64,000 nt of DNA, taken from Parapristionchus giblindavisi (taxonomy: Eukaryota; Nematoda; Chromadorea; Rhabditida; Diplogasteridae). Below, in pieces: positions 1 through 12,387 of this stretch. The stretch spans positions 62,001 to 126,000 of the forward strand of contig CALSFV010000390.1 of NCBI GenBank assembly GCA_943737045.1, given 5' to 3'. Made by a program: the position numbers and the translations under genes. Each line of letters begins with the position of its first letter. Positions within the stretch are counted from its first letter, which is position 1. The notes below the pieces were generated by a model. The model was given only the letters and a program-made list of their open reading frames with translations. It did no database searches and had not been told where the DNA came from.

Positions 1-180
1 TCCGATATTGACACCCTTAAAATACCTTCTACTTTTTTCCACGCATATATCTAATCATAAATGCAACCTTCTTCACTCACGAAATGTCATAATCACTGCC
101 CTCGCTAGAAAAGATTATGTTGGTAATTTTTATCTTGATCTCTCGAGAGTGTTCAACGTTGACTAAACTCTTAACACACA
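1..180. mobile_element. Decayed non-LTR reverse-transcriptase relic at left edge of unit A
   Basis: This stretch matches 18173-18340 almost base for base, and both align with the better preserved relic near 36120-36300, which still encodes the RT segment around 'LDFSSAFDVVPF'. Here the frame is broken. It marks the start of the tandem unit; the window begins inside it. Confidence 0.6.
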
Positions 181-1337
181 CAAAAAAACAGTAAAGAGAA
201 TGGTGTTATTAGTAGTGGCTTGGTGTATATGTATAATAGGCTCCTAACTACTCCTACTGTATGATTTAGAACATCGTTCTAACATCAAAGTTTCAATGAT
301 GTGCTAATATAAACTAAGTTACACATCTGGCGGAGTTTAGAGTGAGTTAGTGTATTGTAGTTATGCGCTAGCCGACGAAGACGAATCTACTAAGTAACTA
401 CATTAAGTAAGTAAGTAAGTTAGGACGTCTTGATATCTTATCAGGTTGGTTCAGAAATTTCTGATTTTTTTGACTCTCACTATCAGCATGTAAGAACCTT
501 ACAACGTGTATTGTACGATCATTATTTTTTAGCCTCATGCTAAACGATACTAGACAAGTATGACTGATACAACATCAATGCTAGTCGAAGTTATTGCGGA
601 GATTATCTTGACCATTCTCTATATCTACATGATCGTACGACTACAATTGGCTAGTGATCCTTTCTTCAAAAGTCCGTTTTATGTATTTTTCATCAGTACC
701 GGTGAGTAAATATTTACTTCTTTCTCACGTCGAGTATATCTAGTCGTATCTAAGCCATTTCTAATTCGAATTCACGAATTACATGTTTATCTTAAAAAGC
801 AGCCAGCCTGTTAGAGAGTCACAATAACGATCGCTCAGGAGGGCGTTCAATCAAATCGTTATATGAATGTCTAGCACGTGTATTTATGCCCACGTCATAC
901 AGACAGTATGGTTTCAAGATTTAGGCACATCTTTAGGAACATTTTTTTTTCTCAAGAATCGTCTTTAGTATTATTTCCTGGAATTGAAAGTACATTCATA
1001 CTCGTTGCACAAAAAAAATGATCATTTCTGAAAAACACTTGACACGCCATTTGACTCGAATCTAATGTACTGGATTTTTGAGCATCATGAATTCTTTTGA
1101 ACGGAAGCTCGACTAAAAATATTATATATTGCGATTATGATAGATAATATTTCTTAAATACATTTTACATTGTATAAAATGAGCAGACATTTTATGGTCT
1201 CCAGGTTTCGGGCGATAATCTCCGATAACGACGTGTTAAGGTATGTGTGGAGTGTGCACCACGATAGGATTTTTCATAGCAGGAATTGTACAATACAACG
1301 ACGAAAAAGCTTTGATCTTCATGACTGGATATGTGAG

Positions 1338-1907
1338 TTAAATGTGGACGCGAATATTTTCGTAAACAAACTGTGAAGACAGATAGTTAGCAAAAGATAT
1401 TCTACATACCGTACACTATTTATTTTATGCTAATTCAACGTATTGATCGGCAGAATCATTCATGAATCACGTTGCAATCGCAGGCAAAGGCGCGCTTTTA
1501 GAAAATAGAAAAATTCGGCAATAGGATTCGAACCCGCGACTATGCGCCATATAATCAGAAATGATACCACGGCGCTAACTATAAGGGACTGATGATAGAC
1601 TACTCTATCTTCTTGCATATCACTTATTGACCGTATAAAATACACTTGTTTATTTGGTACGAGAGTAGCCAACCACTGCCACAATGAATTTCTATGTTTA
1701 GAGAGAGAGCACCGGTGAGAGAGTAGGTAGATAAGAGAGAGCGAGGAAGGAAAGGAGGAAAAAGTGGGGAGTTAATCGATAGTTCTTCGTCTGTTTAGCA
1801 GCAGTAGCAATGCAATTATGCAAGTAAATTTTATACGGACAATAACACTCGTGCATAAGCGAGATGCACGAGATTTGCATGAACATTCGCGGGTCTCCAC
1901 CTGTAAA
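1338..1907 (-). mobile_element. TTAAAGGTGG-type inverted-repeat element with internal tRNA-like module, in A1 intron 2
   Basis: The ends are TTAAATGTGGACGCGAAT (left) and GCATGAACATTCGCGGG...CTCCACC (right), inverted copies of each other and of the family at 19843-20238 and 43519-43866. Read on the minus strand, the interior carries an A-box-like TTAGCGCCGTGG and a perfect B box GGTTCGAATCC followed by TATTGCCGAA. It is interrupted at 1631-1838 by a second inverted-repeat element. Confidence 0.7.
1631..1838. mobile_element. Inverted-repeat element (CCGTATAAAATACACTTG ends) nested in the tRNA-bearing element
   Basis: Ends CCGTATAAAATACACTTG and CAAGTAAATTTTATACGG are inverted repeats. The B1 counterpart of the host element (near 20130) lacks this insertion. 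Related copies lie at 3060-3300, 21593-21826 and 34360-34630. Confidence 0.65.
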
Positions 1908-2169
1908 CTATATCAGTTTATTTCTCAAAACCTCTAAACAAATATAGCCAATGTTCTTTTAGTGTCTCAACTCATTTGGAGCTTTTGGGTCGACTATCGG
2001 AAAAATGATTATTGTAATTCATCGTTATCTTGTTTTGAGAAGTATTGATTGCTCGGAAAATGTTAGTATTTTAAAACATTTAAGAATCAATACTTATTTA
2101 TTTGATATTTTCTCCATTATATTTTGCACTTTTTTCGTTTTACATAACAAATACCGAAAAAATCAAGAT

Positions 2170-2270
2170 TGAGTGCCTACTCCGTAACCTCCTCCGCCGC
2201 GTCTCCGTCATTACGGCGGAGGATACGGCGTAGGCACGGAAGGCAAATGTAACGATGCATTAGAAATGAA
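2170..2270. repeat. GC-rich foldback fragment in A1 intron 3
   Basis: GCCTACTCCGTAACC and its inverse TACGGCGTAGGC flank a short CG-rich loop. B1 lacks it at the same place. Related fragments are at 7820-7905 and 8676-8775. Confidence 0.5.
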
Positions 2271-3059
2271 ATATCAATGCAGCAATGGAAGGTGAAGACT
2301 GTTCGAATCCTATTGGGAATCCAATTTATACCTTCCACAATATTTGCATTTTCGATATACGCCGGACATAGGTCAGTCATTCCCTAGTTAATGGTGGTAA
2401 AATTATCAGGAAAATTATTCATTACGATAAGGGAAACATTGCCTACTATTGTTCCATTAGGTAATTACTCCGGTACTCCGTTGGGTGGCAAGGGGTAGGG
2501 AGTATTTTCATAAACAATATTGTGTGTAGTGTTGAAACAAAAAGCGAAATGAATATATCGCTGATGAGATGGTTCTGAATACAACATCCTCATTACAATA
2601 GTTTAGTATTTCAGACTGCGATGATCATAAATTCCTTGCCGGTGATGATAAATCTAAGATAGGTCCAAGTTAACATACTTTCGCCTTTAGATCAACGTAC
2701 GTCTACGGAAAGCATGGATGCGCTAACAGATGATTGGGTTACGGTAATTATTTTATTACTTGGAAATGGACTTCTTGGTACTATCAGGGAATAAAAGTGT
2801 TCAGTGCTAGTTGTTACGTCGTATATATAATTGGAAGTATCGTGTTTTCTTGTTTAACGTTCAGAGCGTTCACAAGAATGACACTATTGGTATAGATTTG
2901 AAATCATATAGTTGGTTATACGAGTTATACTTTTAGACAGACTTGCAGTCTGTAATTATGAAACAACAACCGGCAATATATAATCATCGTTACTTTCTGT
3001 GTAATCAGCCATTTCCTAAAAGCACTTCACCAGGTATCAAGTGTGTAATATTATTGTCC

Positions 3060-3300
3060 GCATAAAATGTAATGCATAACACAATCACTATGCAAATGCC
3101 GAGACAACGGGCGCCTGCACTCTCTCGCATAACTCTCGATTACCTCCCCGCTTCCTCACAGCTTACCCGTCTGACATTTGCCCCGGGTCGATTTCATATT
3201 TAAATGAGATTGGTCTTTTTTTGAACTATGCAAAACAGGAAATCTCTGCGAAGTCTTTGCGGACGCTCTCCAACAAATAAATCAAGTGATTTTTATACGC
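3060..3300. mobile_element. GCATAAAATGTA-ended element in A1 intron 7
   Basis: Same family as 1631-1838. It sits at the same site as 21593-21826 in B1, so this insertion predates the duplication of the units. Ends are GCATAAAATGTAATGC and AAGTGATTTTTATACGC. Confidence 0.55.
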
Positions 3301-4386
3301 TCAATTTGCATACTTTGATTAAGACTCTATGGGCACTGTCAGCAGCGATGAAATGGTCATTGTTCGACGATTTTATTTATCATACGGTGGGTGTTTAAAG
3401 TATGCTCTATTCAAATTATTTTTTTAAACATTATTTCACCAAAGAGATAACCATTTAAATATAATAATCAACATATCTTTGAAGTACATCTATGTCAATG
3501 CATTTGCTACCTATGCTTCTCCAATTACTATGCTTATATTCACTCCACGAGTTCGATCAATTATGTTTTGTAGAGGATCGAATGATCAATCTACTCCTAT
3601 TAGAATAACTGCATCGTTTCATAAGACTGTGTAGATCTTGCTGATCATTAAAGTAATTGATATTTATTTGTTGAATTAATGCACAACTAATTGAAGAAGG
3701 AAACCATTGAGTTTACATTACTGACTCCCGCCACACACGGGGGATGTTGTTTATATTGTATGGAAATCGACGTGAGAGACAGTAGGAATTGATAGAAGTA
3801 GGTAAAGTTGTAATTGCGTAAAACAAATTAGAATTTCAGATGGCACTTCGGTAAAAATTCCAATTTTTTTTACAATTGTTTAACATTTGGGACACTACCG
3901 CCTAAGTAATCGATAAATTAAATTCATAATATATTCAATTGGAATTGTTGTATTCCATTTGAGGGCTACTTGTGTTTCATTGCGTGGTTCCTTTCAAAAG
4001 ATATCGTATGCTTACAATGCTTATTTCTGCCGTATGCTCATGCTTGTTACCGTAATGACAATATGTATGATTGCATTGATTTTGAGCGGTACAAATGTTC
4101 CATGTCGCAAAACAAGCATTCTCCCACGTCTATTCTATGTATTCTGATTTAGCTAGATCATTTTTTAATTCACTTTTTATTAACAGATACTATAACAATT
4201 ACCGTTCACAACATTTAGAAAAAAACAACAATGTATTCTTTTAACACAAATCGAGATTTTCCTAAAGATCAAAGATCAAAGAAAGTGTTTCTCGACATGT
4301 ACGAAAGACGAATACTTAACAAGGAGAAGAGATCATGAGGTCAACTGGTATAGGATATAACAAGAGGTAGATTGATATGGCTCAAT

Positions 4387-7300
4387 TCATTCCAGAATAG
4401 CTGTCACGAGTTCCACCACATTCTTCGGATCGTGAGCCACCGTAATCTCGCGTCTGCAAGGCGATATAGTGATCATGTGTATTCAAATTTAAAAAAAAAC
4501 GTTTAAAAATACCTAAAATTATAAAATAAAAACTGCAATTAATTTTTACGTTTGCATATATTCTGCTCAAAACTTGCTTCATCGTTATTTTAATACTTGC
4601 TTTTGCATTTTTTTCCTTTTCATGGATATTTCCTCTATGCTACACACCAAAAATGGCCCAACCTTTTCTCTTCAGAAAGTAGTTTGATAACCGCATCAAA
4701 CGATATCCGTGTGAGTGAAGGGATCTGACAATGAGAAAATCCATAAATTGAAACGATCGTATTTCTTTAGCAATAAAACTTTTCTAGGTGTTAATACAGT
4801 CATTATGATAACTTATTATGCATAATCCTCAACATTGATTGTGGTATTAATAATAATAATAATAATAATAATCATAATAATAATAATAATAATTATTATT
4901 ATTATTATTATGTTCCAATTTAAATGCAGTGCTGGGAATTTTCTAATACCCTGATTTTTCTCACATTGAACTGCAATAAGGTTTTAGATCAGTGAACTTT
5001 TTGCTAGTTATCAAGTAAACTGTAATGCAATCAAGTACCAATGGTAGGTAAAGCTGCGATCTGTGCACTTACCCTATCTTTATATACACGGATGATCAAG
5101 TGATTCTCGTCTTTCCAACATTGTCTGCACTTCACGCGATCTAGAAATATCTAATATTGAGATATAATATTGATAATTATTGCGTACGCCCCAAAGTCTG
5201 ACCTAGCGTACCACTACTGACTGTAGGTATTTGAATTCCCACCAACCGCGACGCGTCGTAGCCTCACGCGACCCCTAAATAAGCTGCGGTTCCTCTCCCC
5301 AGCTCCTTTCTTATAGTTTTCTCTCCCGTCGAACTGTTGTTCTTATCCTCTCTCTCGATAAAGTCTCTTCTATACTACAAGTTGTGTCTAAGAACATAAC
5401 AATAATACTAATATTGATGTCATGAGCAAAAAAAAATTTTTTAACAAAAAAACCTGCATTCAGGGCTGCATAACATTCAGTACTGGTGAATGCCGGAAGT
5501 GTGTCATCCTGCAAATGACAAAAATATTCACTTTCATTACAATACTTACTTATACTGAATAGCTTTTTGTCGGGCAAGAGGTACCCTTATTTTTTTATAT
5601 GTTATGCGCGACTATGATATAAGCAACTAAAAGACCGGGGTCACATATCAAAATTATGAGAAAATCGCCACAAACATGTGTCGTTCTTGCCCAGAACAGC
5701 AATTCACTGCACCACACTAGTTTCCGCAAACTGATATTTCAAACATACATGGGCGCCTGTTAAATTAGGGCTTTTCGAAAATTTGTACCCCATATAAAAA
5801 ATGTTGTTTAGGTGAATTTTTTTGAAAGAAAATCTAACACCCTGTAACAGTGTAAAACTACCCATTTTCGTTTGAATGCCCCTGTATATTAAAGCTCCAG
5901 GTACCCCGCCCATGTATGATTTCAAACTTGTAATCAAAATTCCGTGCTTGATGCTTCCTTGGGTAACTCGACGGGATAAATTTTTCTAGAGTTCAGCTAC
6001 CGTACCACGTTAACGAAAAATTACTTTATTTTTCAAATATTCTTTAAAAATTGTGCACGGTCCCTTTATGGGTAACTCGACAATTCTTTATAGGGAGCGT
6101 AACCACACTCAATGGTCTCTTCGACGCGCAATCCTCTCTCATTGTTAGAGAACAGAAAAATTGTGTGCGCAATGAAGAGACCATTGAGCGAGGGACCGCT
6201 CTCTTTATATAAATGGACGATCGTTGTTTCAAACGTCTGAACTCACTTCGAATATGGCAAGATCGTCATACTCAGATCGTTTCCAATCCATCTCGTCACC
6301 AGGACAAAGATGATTCAGTGCATACGGCTTGTGCTAAATATCGATAGATCAATCATTCATGGCAGACATTCTACCTAATCCTGTGTAAGTCCCTATTCCC
6401 TAATCACAGTTTTGATATAATACGTCTCACACATCGTAATATACAACAATTCCAAATTTGCCTCAGAATGAGCTGACTGTGATAATATACCAGTTCTGCG
6501 CACTCTCTGCCAAATTCTCAGTTGTCTAAATGGATTATAATAAAGGTTAGATTACTCAAAACTCTCACAAAAAGTTCGATAAATAATACTCTCTCGCTCG
6601 AGATAGTAACGGGGGATGGAGTAATAACTACGTTATTTTACAAATGAGGATAAGGTTCTCCAATCTACCGCTCAAACATAAAAGTTAAACATCAGTGTGG
6701 TGTGTAAAAATAAGGTTCACTAATACAGTATAACGAATTAGTGCTTCGGATAACCGATGAAACTATGAATAATATGATACCAGAACGGATGGTTCTTACA
6801 ATGCTCACGGTGCCGTTTTCCAGATTGAATTGAAACTTGGTCCAACCGAAGTAGAAGTAGCCCATGACTGTCGGCACATTTGAGGTCCAATTGTCAGGCA
6901 TACGGTAGTAGCTAGAATCGGTCAAATAATTTTATATTATTTTATGATTTTAATAATAAATAATAAACACAATAATAATAATATAATTAATAATGTACTA
7001 TATTAATTAAATAATTTATAAGTGCACCTTATCGTATGTAAGTCTAGCTCATCCAGCTCTTTGGGTGAGGAAATTGGTACTTCGTACGAGGTCTCACTGC
7101 AAAAAAATAGTTGATCTTTGATCTTTCGTGAGTTTTAACGCACCTCAGTACAAATTTTAATAAAAAAAAGATAAACCTTTCCCAGTCGATAATATCAACG
7201 ACATGTGGATTTGGAAAGCCACGAAGCGAAGCGATCCTCGACTCTTTGAAGTGGAAGATGCTTGTACTACCGGGATATGAGCCACGAGACGATAATGTCA

Positions 7301-10300
7301 TGTCTTCTGTAAGCAATAGACTATTCAAATCATATAGATGTACTATGTGGTGCGTTTCGAGAGCTGTCATATTGTAAGCGAGAAAAAGCTAGAACGAAAG
7401 AGAGAGAGAGTACGCAAAAGTGAGAGAGCGCCGACGATGAGAGTACACCATGGAGCATCATACCGTTATGTATTTGGCATTTTGCCAAATTTTCAATACG
7501 CCCTCTCGCTGTGAAAAAATGCAATGCGTAATGTATATCGGTAGAATGATTTGCCAAACCTTACGAATCTGTTCAAAAAAATAAGGACAGCGCTATAAAC
7601 ATACCGTCAGTCTCCATAATGTCATCTCGAACACTCCTCACTATGTTCGCTAACTTTACGGAATAGAAGCACATCCGGTCGTTATCTTGATTGCTTAATT
7701 AATCGAAAGTGCAAACAATCGGGGAAAATAAGAGTCCGGCAATCACAAGAGTTGTTACCACAGATAAAAACATACACATATAATATATGCATCGTTAAAT
7801 CAGCCATACGCGCATACGCAGTAATCTCCGCTGTGACGACGAAGACGTGGCGGATCGGTTACGGCGTAGGCACGTAAGGCAAATGTAACGATGCAATAGG
7901 CCATATTTGGGCATTCATTTGCCCGCAAGTGTCCGTATGAGGTTGTCTGTATGTCTATGCAAATAAATTGGCCACATTTGAGCAGTTACGGGCAATTGGG
8001 TGACAAATTTGTTCTCTGTGTAGTCAGAGTATGATAAATGTATTACATACTGAATTGAAATGAGCAGATCCTGATCAATAACGACAGCATTCGTAACATC
8101 CATCTGTAAACAATCAATCAATAATCGATATCCTCTGAACACATTATTCTACGCATATGTCGAATAGCTAGGTTATCGTTCATATGTCGAATAGCTAGGT
8201 TATCGGTCATAGGTCGAATAGCTAGGTTATCGGTTTTCAAAATCCGGTCAGGTTTTTCAATTTTTGTGAAATTTTTTCTCAAAATCCGGTCATGCTTGGT
8301 ACTTTGTAACATACTTTTCGACCTATGCTTCTAGGGTAAGGTTCTGTGAATATTCACAGAAATTATGTTAGCGAAAAAAATCAGCAAGACATAATTCAAT
8401 GTTTAATAAGTGAAAGTAGATGGAAGTGGAGCAAAAAAATTGATAATGGCGAAAGAATTTTGGTTTTTAGGAAGATACGAAAAAATGGTACCGAAGTGTT
8501 CGCGATGGTCATGAGCCTCTTCTCACGAATGGTCAAAGAGCGGAAACCATCTTGGGACGAGAGGACGATGGCGACTGCACCACGCATCTTACGTTGTTGG
8601 AAGCTGGAACAATCAATTCACAATTAAAGGTAAAAAGTAAAGGTACAGCCCGTTATTCAAGGGACACCAAGTCTTATGTGGTGTTACATTTTTCAAAACG
8701 TGCGCACGCCGTATCGACGAAGACGCGGCGGAGAGGGTTACGGCGTGCGCACGTTTTGAAAATGTAACACCACCTTACGATTGATCACTGCTAGTGTCAA
8801 AGTTCATAATTATATGAATATAAGACTATCAGTTTTCGACAGCGAAATGACTTCAAGAAGCTTTCACAAAAATGAAAACAATATTGAACTTATCAACACT
8901 TTCTTTCATTAGAGTAGTCTTGCGGCAAAGTCTCATTTTATTAGTACAGAACACCAACAACATAGAAGGGGAAAAGTTAAAAAATGACATACTAATCAAA
9001 GGAGGGCTTCCTGCCGATGAGTAGGAGGGTATTTGGATCAACCACGATGATATTTAAGGACTGTAAGGAGAGTAAGATTATGATGTAATAAAAAACGGAT
9101 GAAAATAAAAATCTACACTAAAACAAGCACTGTTTTTTTAGAATCGAAATCTCGATCAGAAAAGTAGGAGAAAGATAAGGATGGTTTATGAAAAAGTATA
9201 CTGCAAGTTATACTGTAAACTTCTGAAAAATACGTTGAACTCCCTCGTGATTCGAAAAATTGGGAAATTTTTGAAGAAATAGTAAGCATACTGTGATGCA
9301 CGTTACAATGTAATCAATGATGATCATGGATAGACTAACCTGTACAGTATCAGGCAGCTTGTGCTCAGCTACTTCGCAATTTGTCAGCAGACTGAATCAA
9401 TCAATAAATTAGAAACTCTGAATACGGCATTACCGTAGATTTCACAAGTAATCAAGTTACGAATTCGGTAGAGTATAACAGGGCTAGTGTGTGACTTATG
9501 TTCTATTACTCTAAGGTTGCGTAAAGCTTATAAAGTATCGCAGAATCTCCTTTCGTGGACGTGGTCCCGGGGAACCCCGCATGCTCTTCGAATTATTGTG
9601 CTGTCAATATTGAATATCTGGAGTGAAAATTGTTACTATTGTGTTGTCTCAGTCTCATTACTTTACCTATTTTATAAAAAAAAGTGAATTTTTTTCAATA
9701 TTGAAAATTATTAATTTTTGGCAAATGCCGCGGGAAAATCTTGAAGAATTCGCGCACCTTCGGCAATATCAAAGTCAAAGTGACTTTTATCGGCATTTCT
9801 ATTTCTCGTAGCTCGAAAAGTATGTTACAAAGTACCAAGCCTGACCGAATTTTGAGCCAAAATTTTACAAAAATCGAAAAACCTGACCGGATTTTGAGCC
9901 AAAATTTCACAAAAATCGAAAAACCTGACCGGATTTTGAAAACCGATAACCTAGCTATTCAACCATACTAATTCTTAACACAATTTAGTTGACATTTCAA
10001 AAATTTCATAATTTTTTTGATAAAATAGGTCAAGTTAAGAGACCGGCTCGGTAAGACTCGAGCGTGGTCCGGACATTCGCGAGGACTTTCGATCTGGCCC
10101 TCAATACTTTCATCATAGACACATACCGGGGGGAGACCGATGAAAGTTATAGTGAAAATGCCCTTAGGCTCAAACCCGGCTCACATATGTCGCATTAAGT
10201 AAAAAATTGAAAAATGAATAACTTTTCAATCGCGAAACCTAGGACTTTTGTTTCTTTTTATTAGTGAATAACATGTCATGCACTCTTACAAACACTGCTG

Positions 10301-12297
10301 AACATTAATATCATATCGTTCTGAATATGTTTTTTCGTGTCTGATTTTCAGATTTTTCTTCTTTTATCCTCGTCGAAGAGAGATTGCAAGTAGTGACATA
10401 GTGCATATTGTAGCGCTGACGATTGTGTACATGGTGGTCACATTCCATTGGCCAGCCAACATTTCGCAGGCATCGAGAATTGCAGCCGAATGTGAGAAAT
10501 GTGTAAATTGCAAAAATCGAAAATTAATTTTCTTGAAATTCAAAAGAGTAGTTGGTAGCTTTATTATGTCATTTTACTCGTAGTGATGCGCGTGCACAGG
10601 AAAACTATACAGATAGACTCAGACTACATTTTTTAAAAATTGAGAAAAGTAATTATTTTATTTTTATTTTTTCAACTCCCACATTCAGTCGACCGTCAAG
10701 GCAAGTCGATTCATAGGGCGGATGGTGGCTGATGCATGTGCGTTTGCAGAAACGACTGCAACGTGAAGAATCGTCGTTTCGCAGATCACGAATTTATTTA
10801 TTTATTTATTAAACTTGAATATTTATATGTTTCTTTCATATAAATCGATTGGAAGGTGGCGTATGGCAACCAAAGTTGTACCTTTGTTATCAGTAGGAGT
10901 GTACGCTATTGTACTACCGTAACCGTCAGAAAGCGCGGACTATTTTTTTTTCAGTCGACCCATGATTCTCAACCATGACCCCGGGTTCATGGTTGAGAAT
11001 GTTGGGGTCGAAAAATTCATGATGATCCCAGACCAAATACTATTTGGCATTATATCAACAGTGGGCCCTCTTTTATTTTTATGGATACCATAACTCGAAT
11101 TACCGTACTAGAAATGCAGGCACCTGAATTTTCCGAGAATTTCACCACATTATTATAGGATACGATAGGCTGTGTACACGCATCACTACGAGTAAAATGA
11201 CATAATAAAGCTACCTCTTACTCTTTTGAATTTCAAGAAAATTAATTTTCGATTTTTGCAATTTACACATTTCTCACATTCGGCTGCAATTCTCGATGCC
11301 TGCGAAATGTTGGCTGGCCAATGGAATGTGACCACCATGTACATAATCGTCAGCGCTACAATATGCACTATGTCACTACTTGCAATCTCTCTTCGACGAG
11401 GATAAAAGAAGAAAAATCTGAAAATCAGACACGAAAAAACATATTCAGAACGATATGATATTAATGTTCAGCAGTGTTTGTAAGAGTGCATGACATGTTA
11501 TTCACTAATAAAAATAAACAAAAGTCCTAGCTTTCGCGATTGAAAAGTTATTCATTTTTTCAATTTTTTACTTAATGCGACATATGTGAGCCGGGTTTGA
11601 GCCTAAGGGCATTTTCACTATAACTCTCATCGGTCTCCCCCCGGTATGTGTCTATGATGAAAGTATTGAGGGCCAGATCGAAAGTCCTCGCGAATGTCCA
11701 GCAGGGGGTCGAAATGCTCGAGTCTTAAGGGGATAACAGTAGTAACAATTGTCACACCTGATATTCACTATTGACAGCACAATAATTCGATGATATTGGG
11801 GGATCCCTGGGATCACATGTACGAATTCTACGGGCCTGTATAATTACACAATACTCACTTATACACATGCAGCCGATCAATGTCGCAGTGGACGATGAGA
11901 GTCCCTTCGGAAGGAGTCACGAGTTGGCGTACTTCAGAATCCTGCAAACAGTTTACTACAAAGATATAATGATGATAAGCTATTCGCTAGATATTGTGCT
12001 ATTCGTATTCTCCTTTAAAGAGTCAACATGGGAAAGATAAAAATAACGTTGACGGTTATAATTTCGGACGAGATAATGAGAAAATCACTCACACAGTGCC
12101 TCGGCCGACTCGGTTCCTTATGTAGAAGAGGAACAATTAACCGATCGATGCGGTACATTACCTAAATAGGATGGAAAGTAAGCAGTGAAGATGATGTGAT
12201 AAAACGCCAGTTTTCGATCGCATCAGGCTAAGTCGAATCCAACCTCGATAACGTTTATCACTGTTTCACTTGCAGCGGACAAAGACATATAGTGCAT
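4387..12297 (-). CDS. Sixteen-exon gene of unknown function, unit A copy, 409 aa
   Basis: I do not recognise the family. The exons join in one open frame with consistent phases: 12297-12244, 12161-12093, 11941-11859, 9391-9340, 9060-8993, 8603-8492, 8103-8051, 7693-7605, 7306-7177, 7096-7028, 6911-6800, 6333-6247, 5508-5454, 5140-5073, 4724-4663, 4453-4387 (1230 coding bases, stop TGA 4389-4387). The first exon is least certain, since exons 1-3 have no second copy to compare. Several short strand-like blocks recur with the pattern hydrophobic-V-D...L-L-I (LNIIVVDPNTLLLIG, NAVVIDQDLLISI), which could mean a beta-propeller fold; that is inference. There is no signal peptide or clear membrane span. 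The C-terminus has one alpha-like block rich in Glu and Lys ending VVELVTAILE. The gene lies between receptors A1 and A2 on the opposite strand. Its introns host many foldback elements, including a 1.65 kb inverted repeat in intron 3. Confidence 0.75.
4842..4911. repeat. (AAT)n/(ATT)n microsatellite, self-complementary
   Basis: A run of AAT units switches to ATT/TTA units after AATAATTATT, so the tract can fold on itself. It lies in intron 14 of the unknown gene (between the exons at 5140 and 4724). Confidence 0.9.
5727..5929. mobile_element. MITE, ends ATACATGGGCG / CGCCCATGTAT
   Basis: Inverted termini CATACATGGGCGCC and GTACCCCGCCCATGTATG bound about 200 bp containing TTAGGGCTTTTCGAAA. 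A second full copy is at 28935-29128 and a partial inverted one at 26634-26697. It lies in intron 12 of the unknown gene. Confidence 0.75.
6088..6210. mobile_element. Palindromic MITE, AGGGAGCG family
   Basis: Left arm AGGGAGCGTAACCACACTCA pairs with a right arm ending TGAGCGAGGGACCGCTCTCT around a short loop. A better copy is at 31681-31802, bounded by TTTAAAGGGAGCG and CGCTCCCTTTAA; a degraded relative is near 20230-20360. Confidence 0.75.
8152..8330. repeat. Dispersed repeat with internal minisatellite (GTCGAATAGCTAGGTTATCG x3)
   Basis: The unit GTCGAATAGCTAGGTTATCG occurs three times in tandem, followed by CAAAATCCGGTCAGGTTTTTC and TTGGTACTTTGTAACATAC. An inverted copy lies at 9812-9970 and a third, partial copy at 25703-25825. 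Confidence 0.8.
8626..8775. mobile_element. SINE-like fragment abutting a 100 bp foldback MITE
   Basis: 8626-8675 matches the body of the SINE-like repeat at 40975-41245 (GGTACAGCCCGTTATTCAAG). 8676-8775 is a perfect-looking hairpin with ends GTGGTGTTACATTTTTCAAA and TTTGAAAATGTAACACCAC. Both lie just upstream of exon 6 of the minus-strand gene, in intron 5. Confidence 0.65.
9812..9970. repeat. Inverted copy of the 8152-8330 repeat, different internal expansion
   Basis: Here the expanded unit is the CGAAAAACCTGACCGGATTT segment (about 40 bp period, repeated), not the GTCGAATAGC unit that is expanded at 8152-8235. Confidence 0.75.
10060..11712. mobile_element. Large inverted-repeat (foldback) element, arms about 540 bp
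   Basis: 10060-10605 and 11160-11712 are near-identical in inverse orientation; each arm contains the same 60-codon open frame. Weaker inverted similarity extends out to about 9575 and 11810 (CGAATTATTGTGCTGTCAAT on both sides). The about 560 bp centre shows no transposase. The whole block sits in intron 3 of the unknown gene, which explains why that intron is 2.5 kb long. Confidence 0.85.
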
Positions 12298-12387
12298 GGT
12301 GAAGAGATCATTAAACAAAGGTCACGCTCAAAAGATTTAAACATAATTTAATATGCAATTTCGATGGACAAGTAAAAATACCCTTAA

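Larger units (their letters stand above)
560..3634 (+). pseudogene. Serpentine chemoreceptor A1, nine exons, frameshifted
   Basis: This is the first copy of the nematode 7TM chemoreceptor family found here (Srg/Srv-superfamily-like; exact class uncertain). Exons by homology to B1: 560-701, 1241-1332, 1963-2061, 2283-2371, 2691-2743, 2788-2889, 2937-3033, 3324-3386, 3485-3634. Start ATG is at 560. Recognisable motifs are FFKSPFYVFF at the end of TM1, the TM3 block ending in HRYLVL, and the TM7 block YASPITMLIF. Relative to B1 there is one extra A in the AAA run at 2709-2711 in exon 5, giving an in-frame TGA at 2731-2733, and one extra C at 2970-2971 in exon 7. The two +1 shifts do not cancel. 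Splice sites are all still consensus-like, so the loss is probably recent. Sequencing error is the alternative for single-base indels. Confidence 0.8.

Noticed and set aside
1500..1600. tRNA-like sequences near 1510, 19500, 20030, 43620 and 57260 as functional tRNA genes
   Set aside because: A and B boxes are present but the acceptor arms do not pair and the anticodon arms are poor; all lie inside inverted-repeat elements.
10401..11368. Identical 60-codon open frames on opposite strands (10401-10583 and 11186-11368) as a real small protein
   Set aside because: They are mirror copies in the arms of one inverted repeat, with no start context or neighbours that support a gene.
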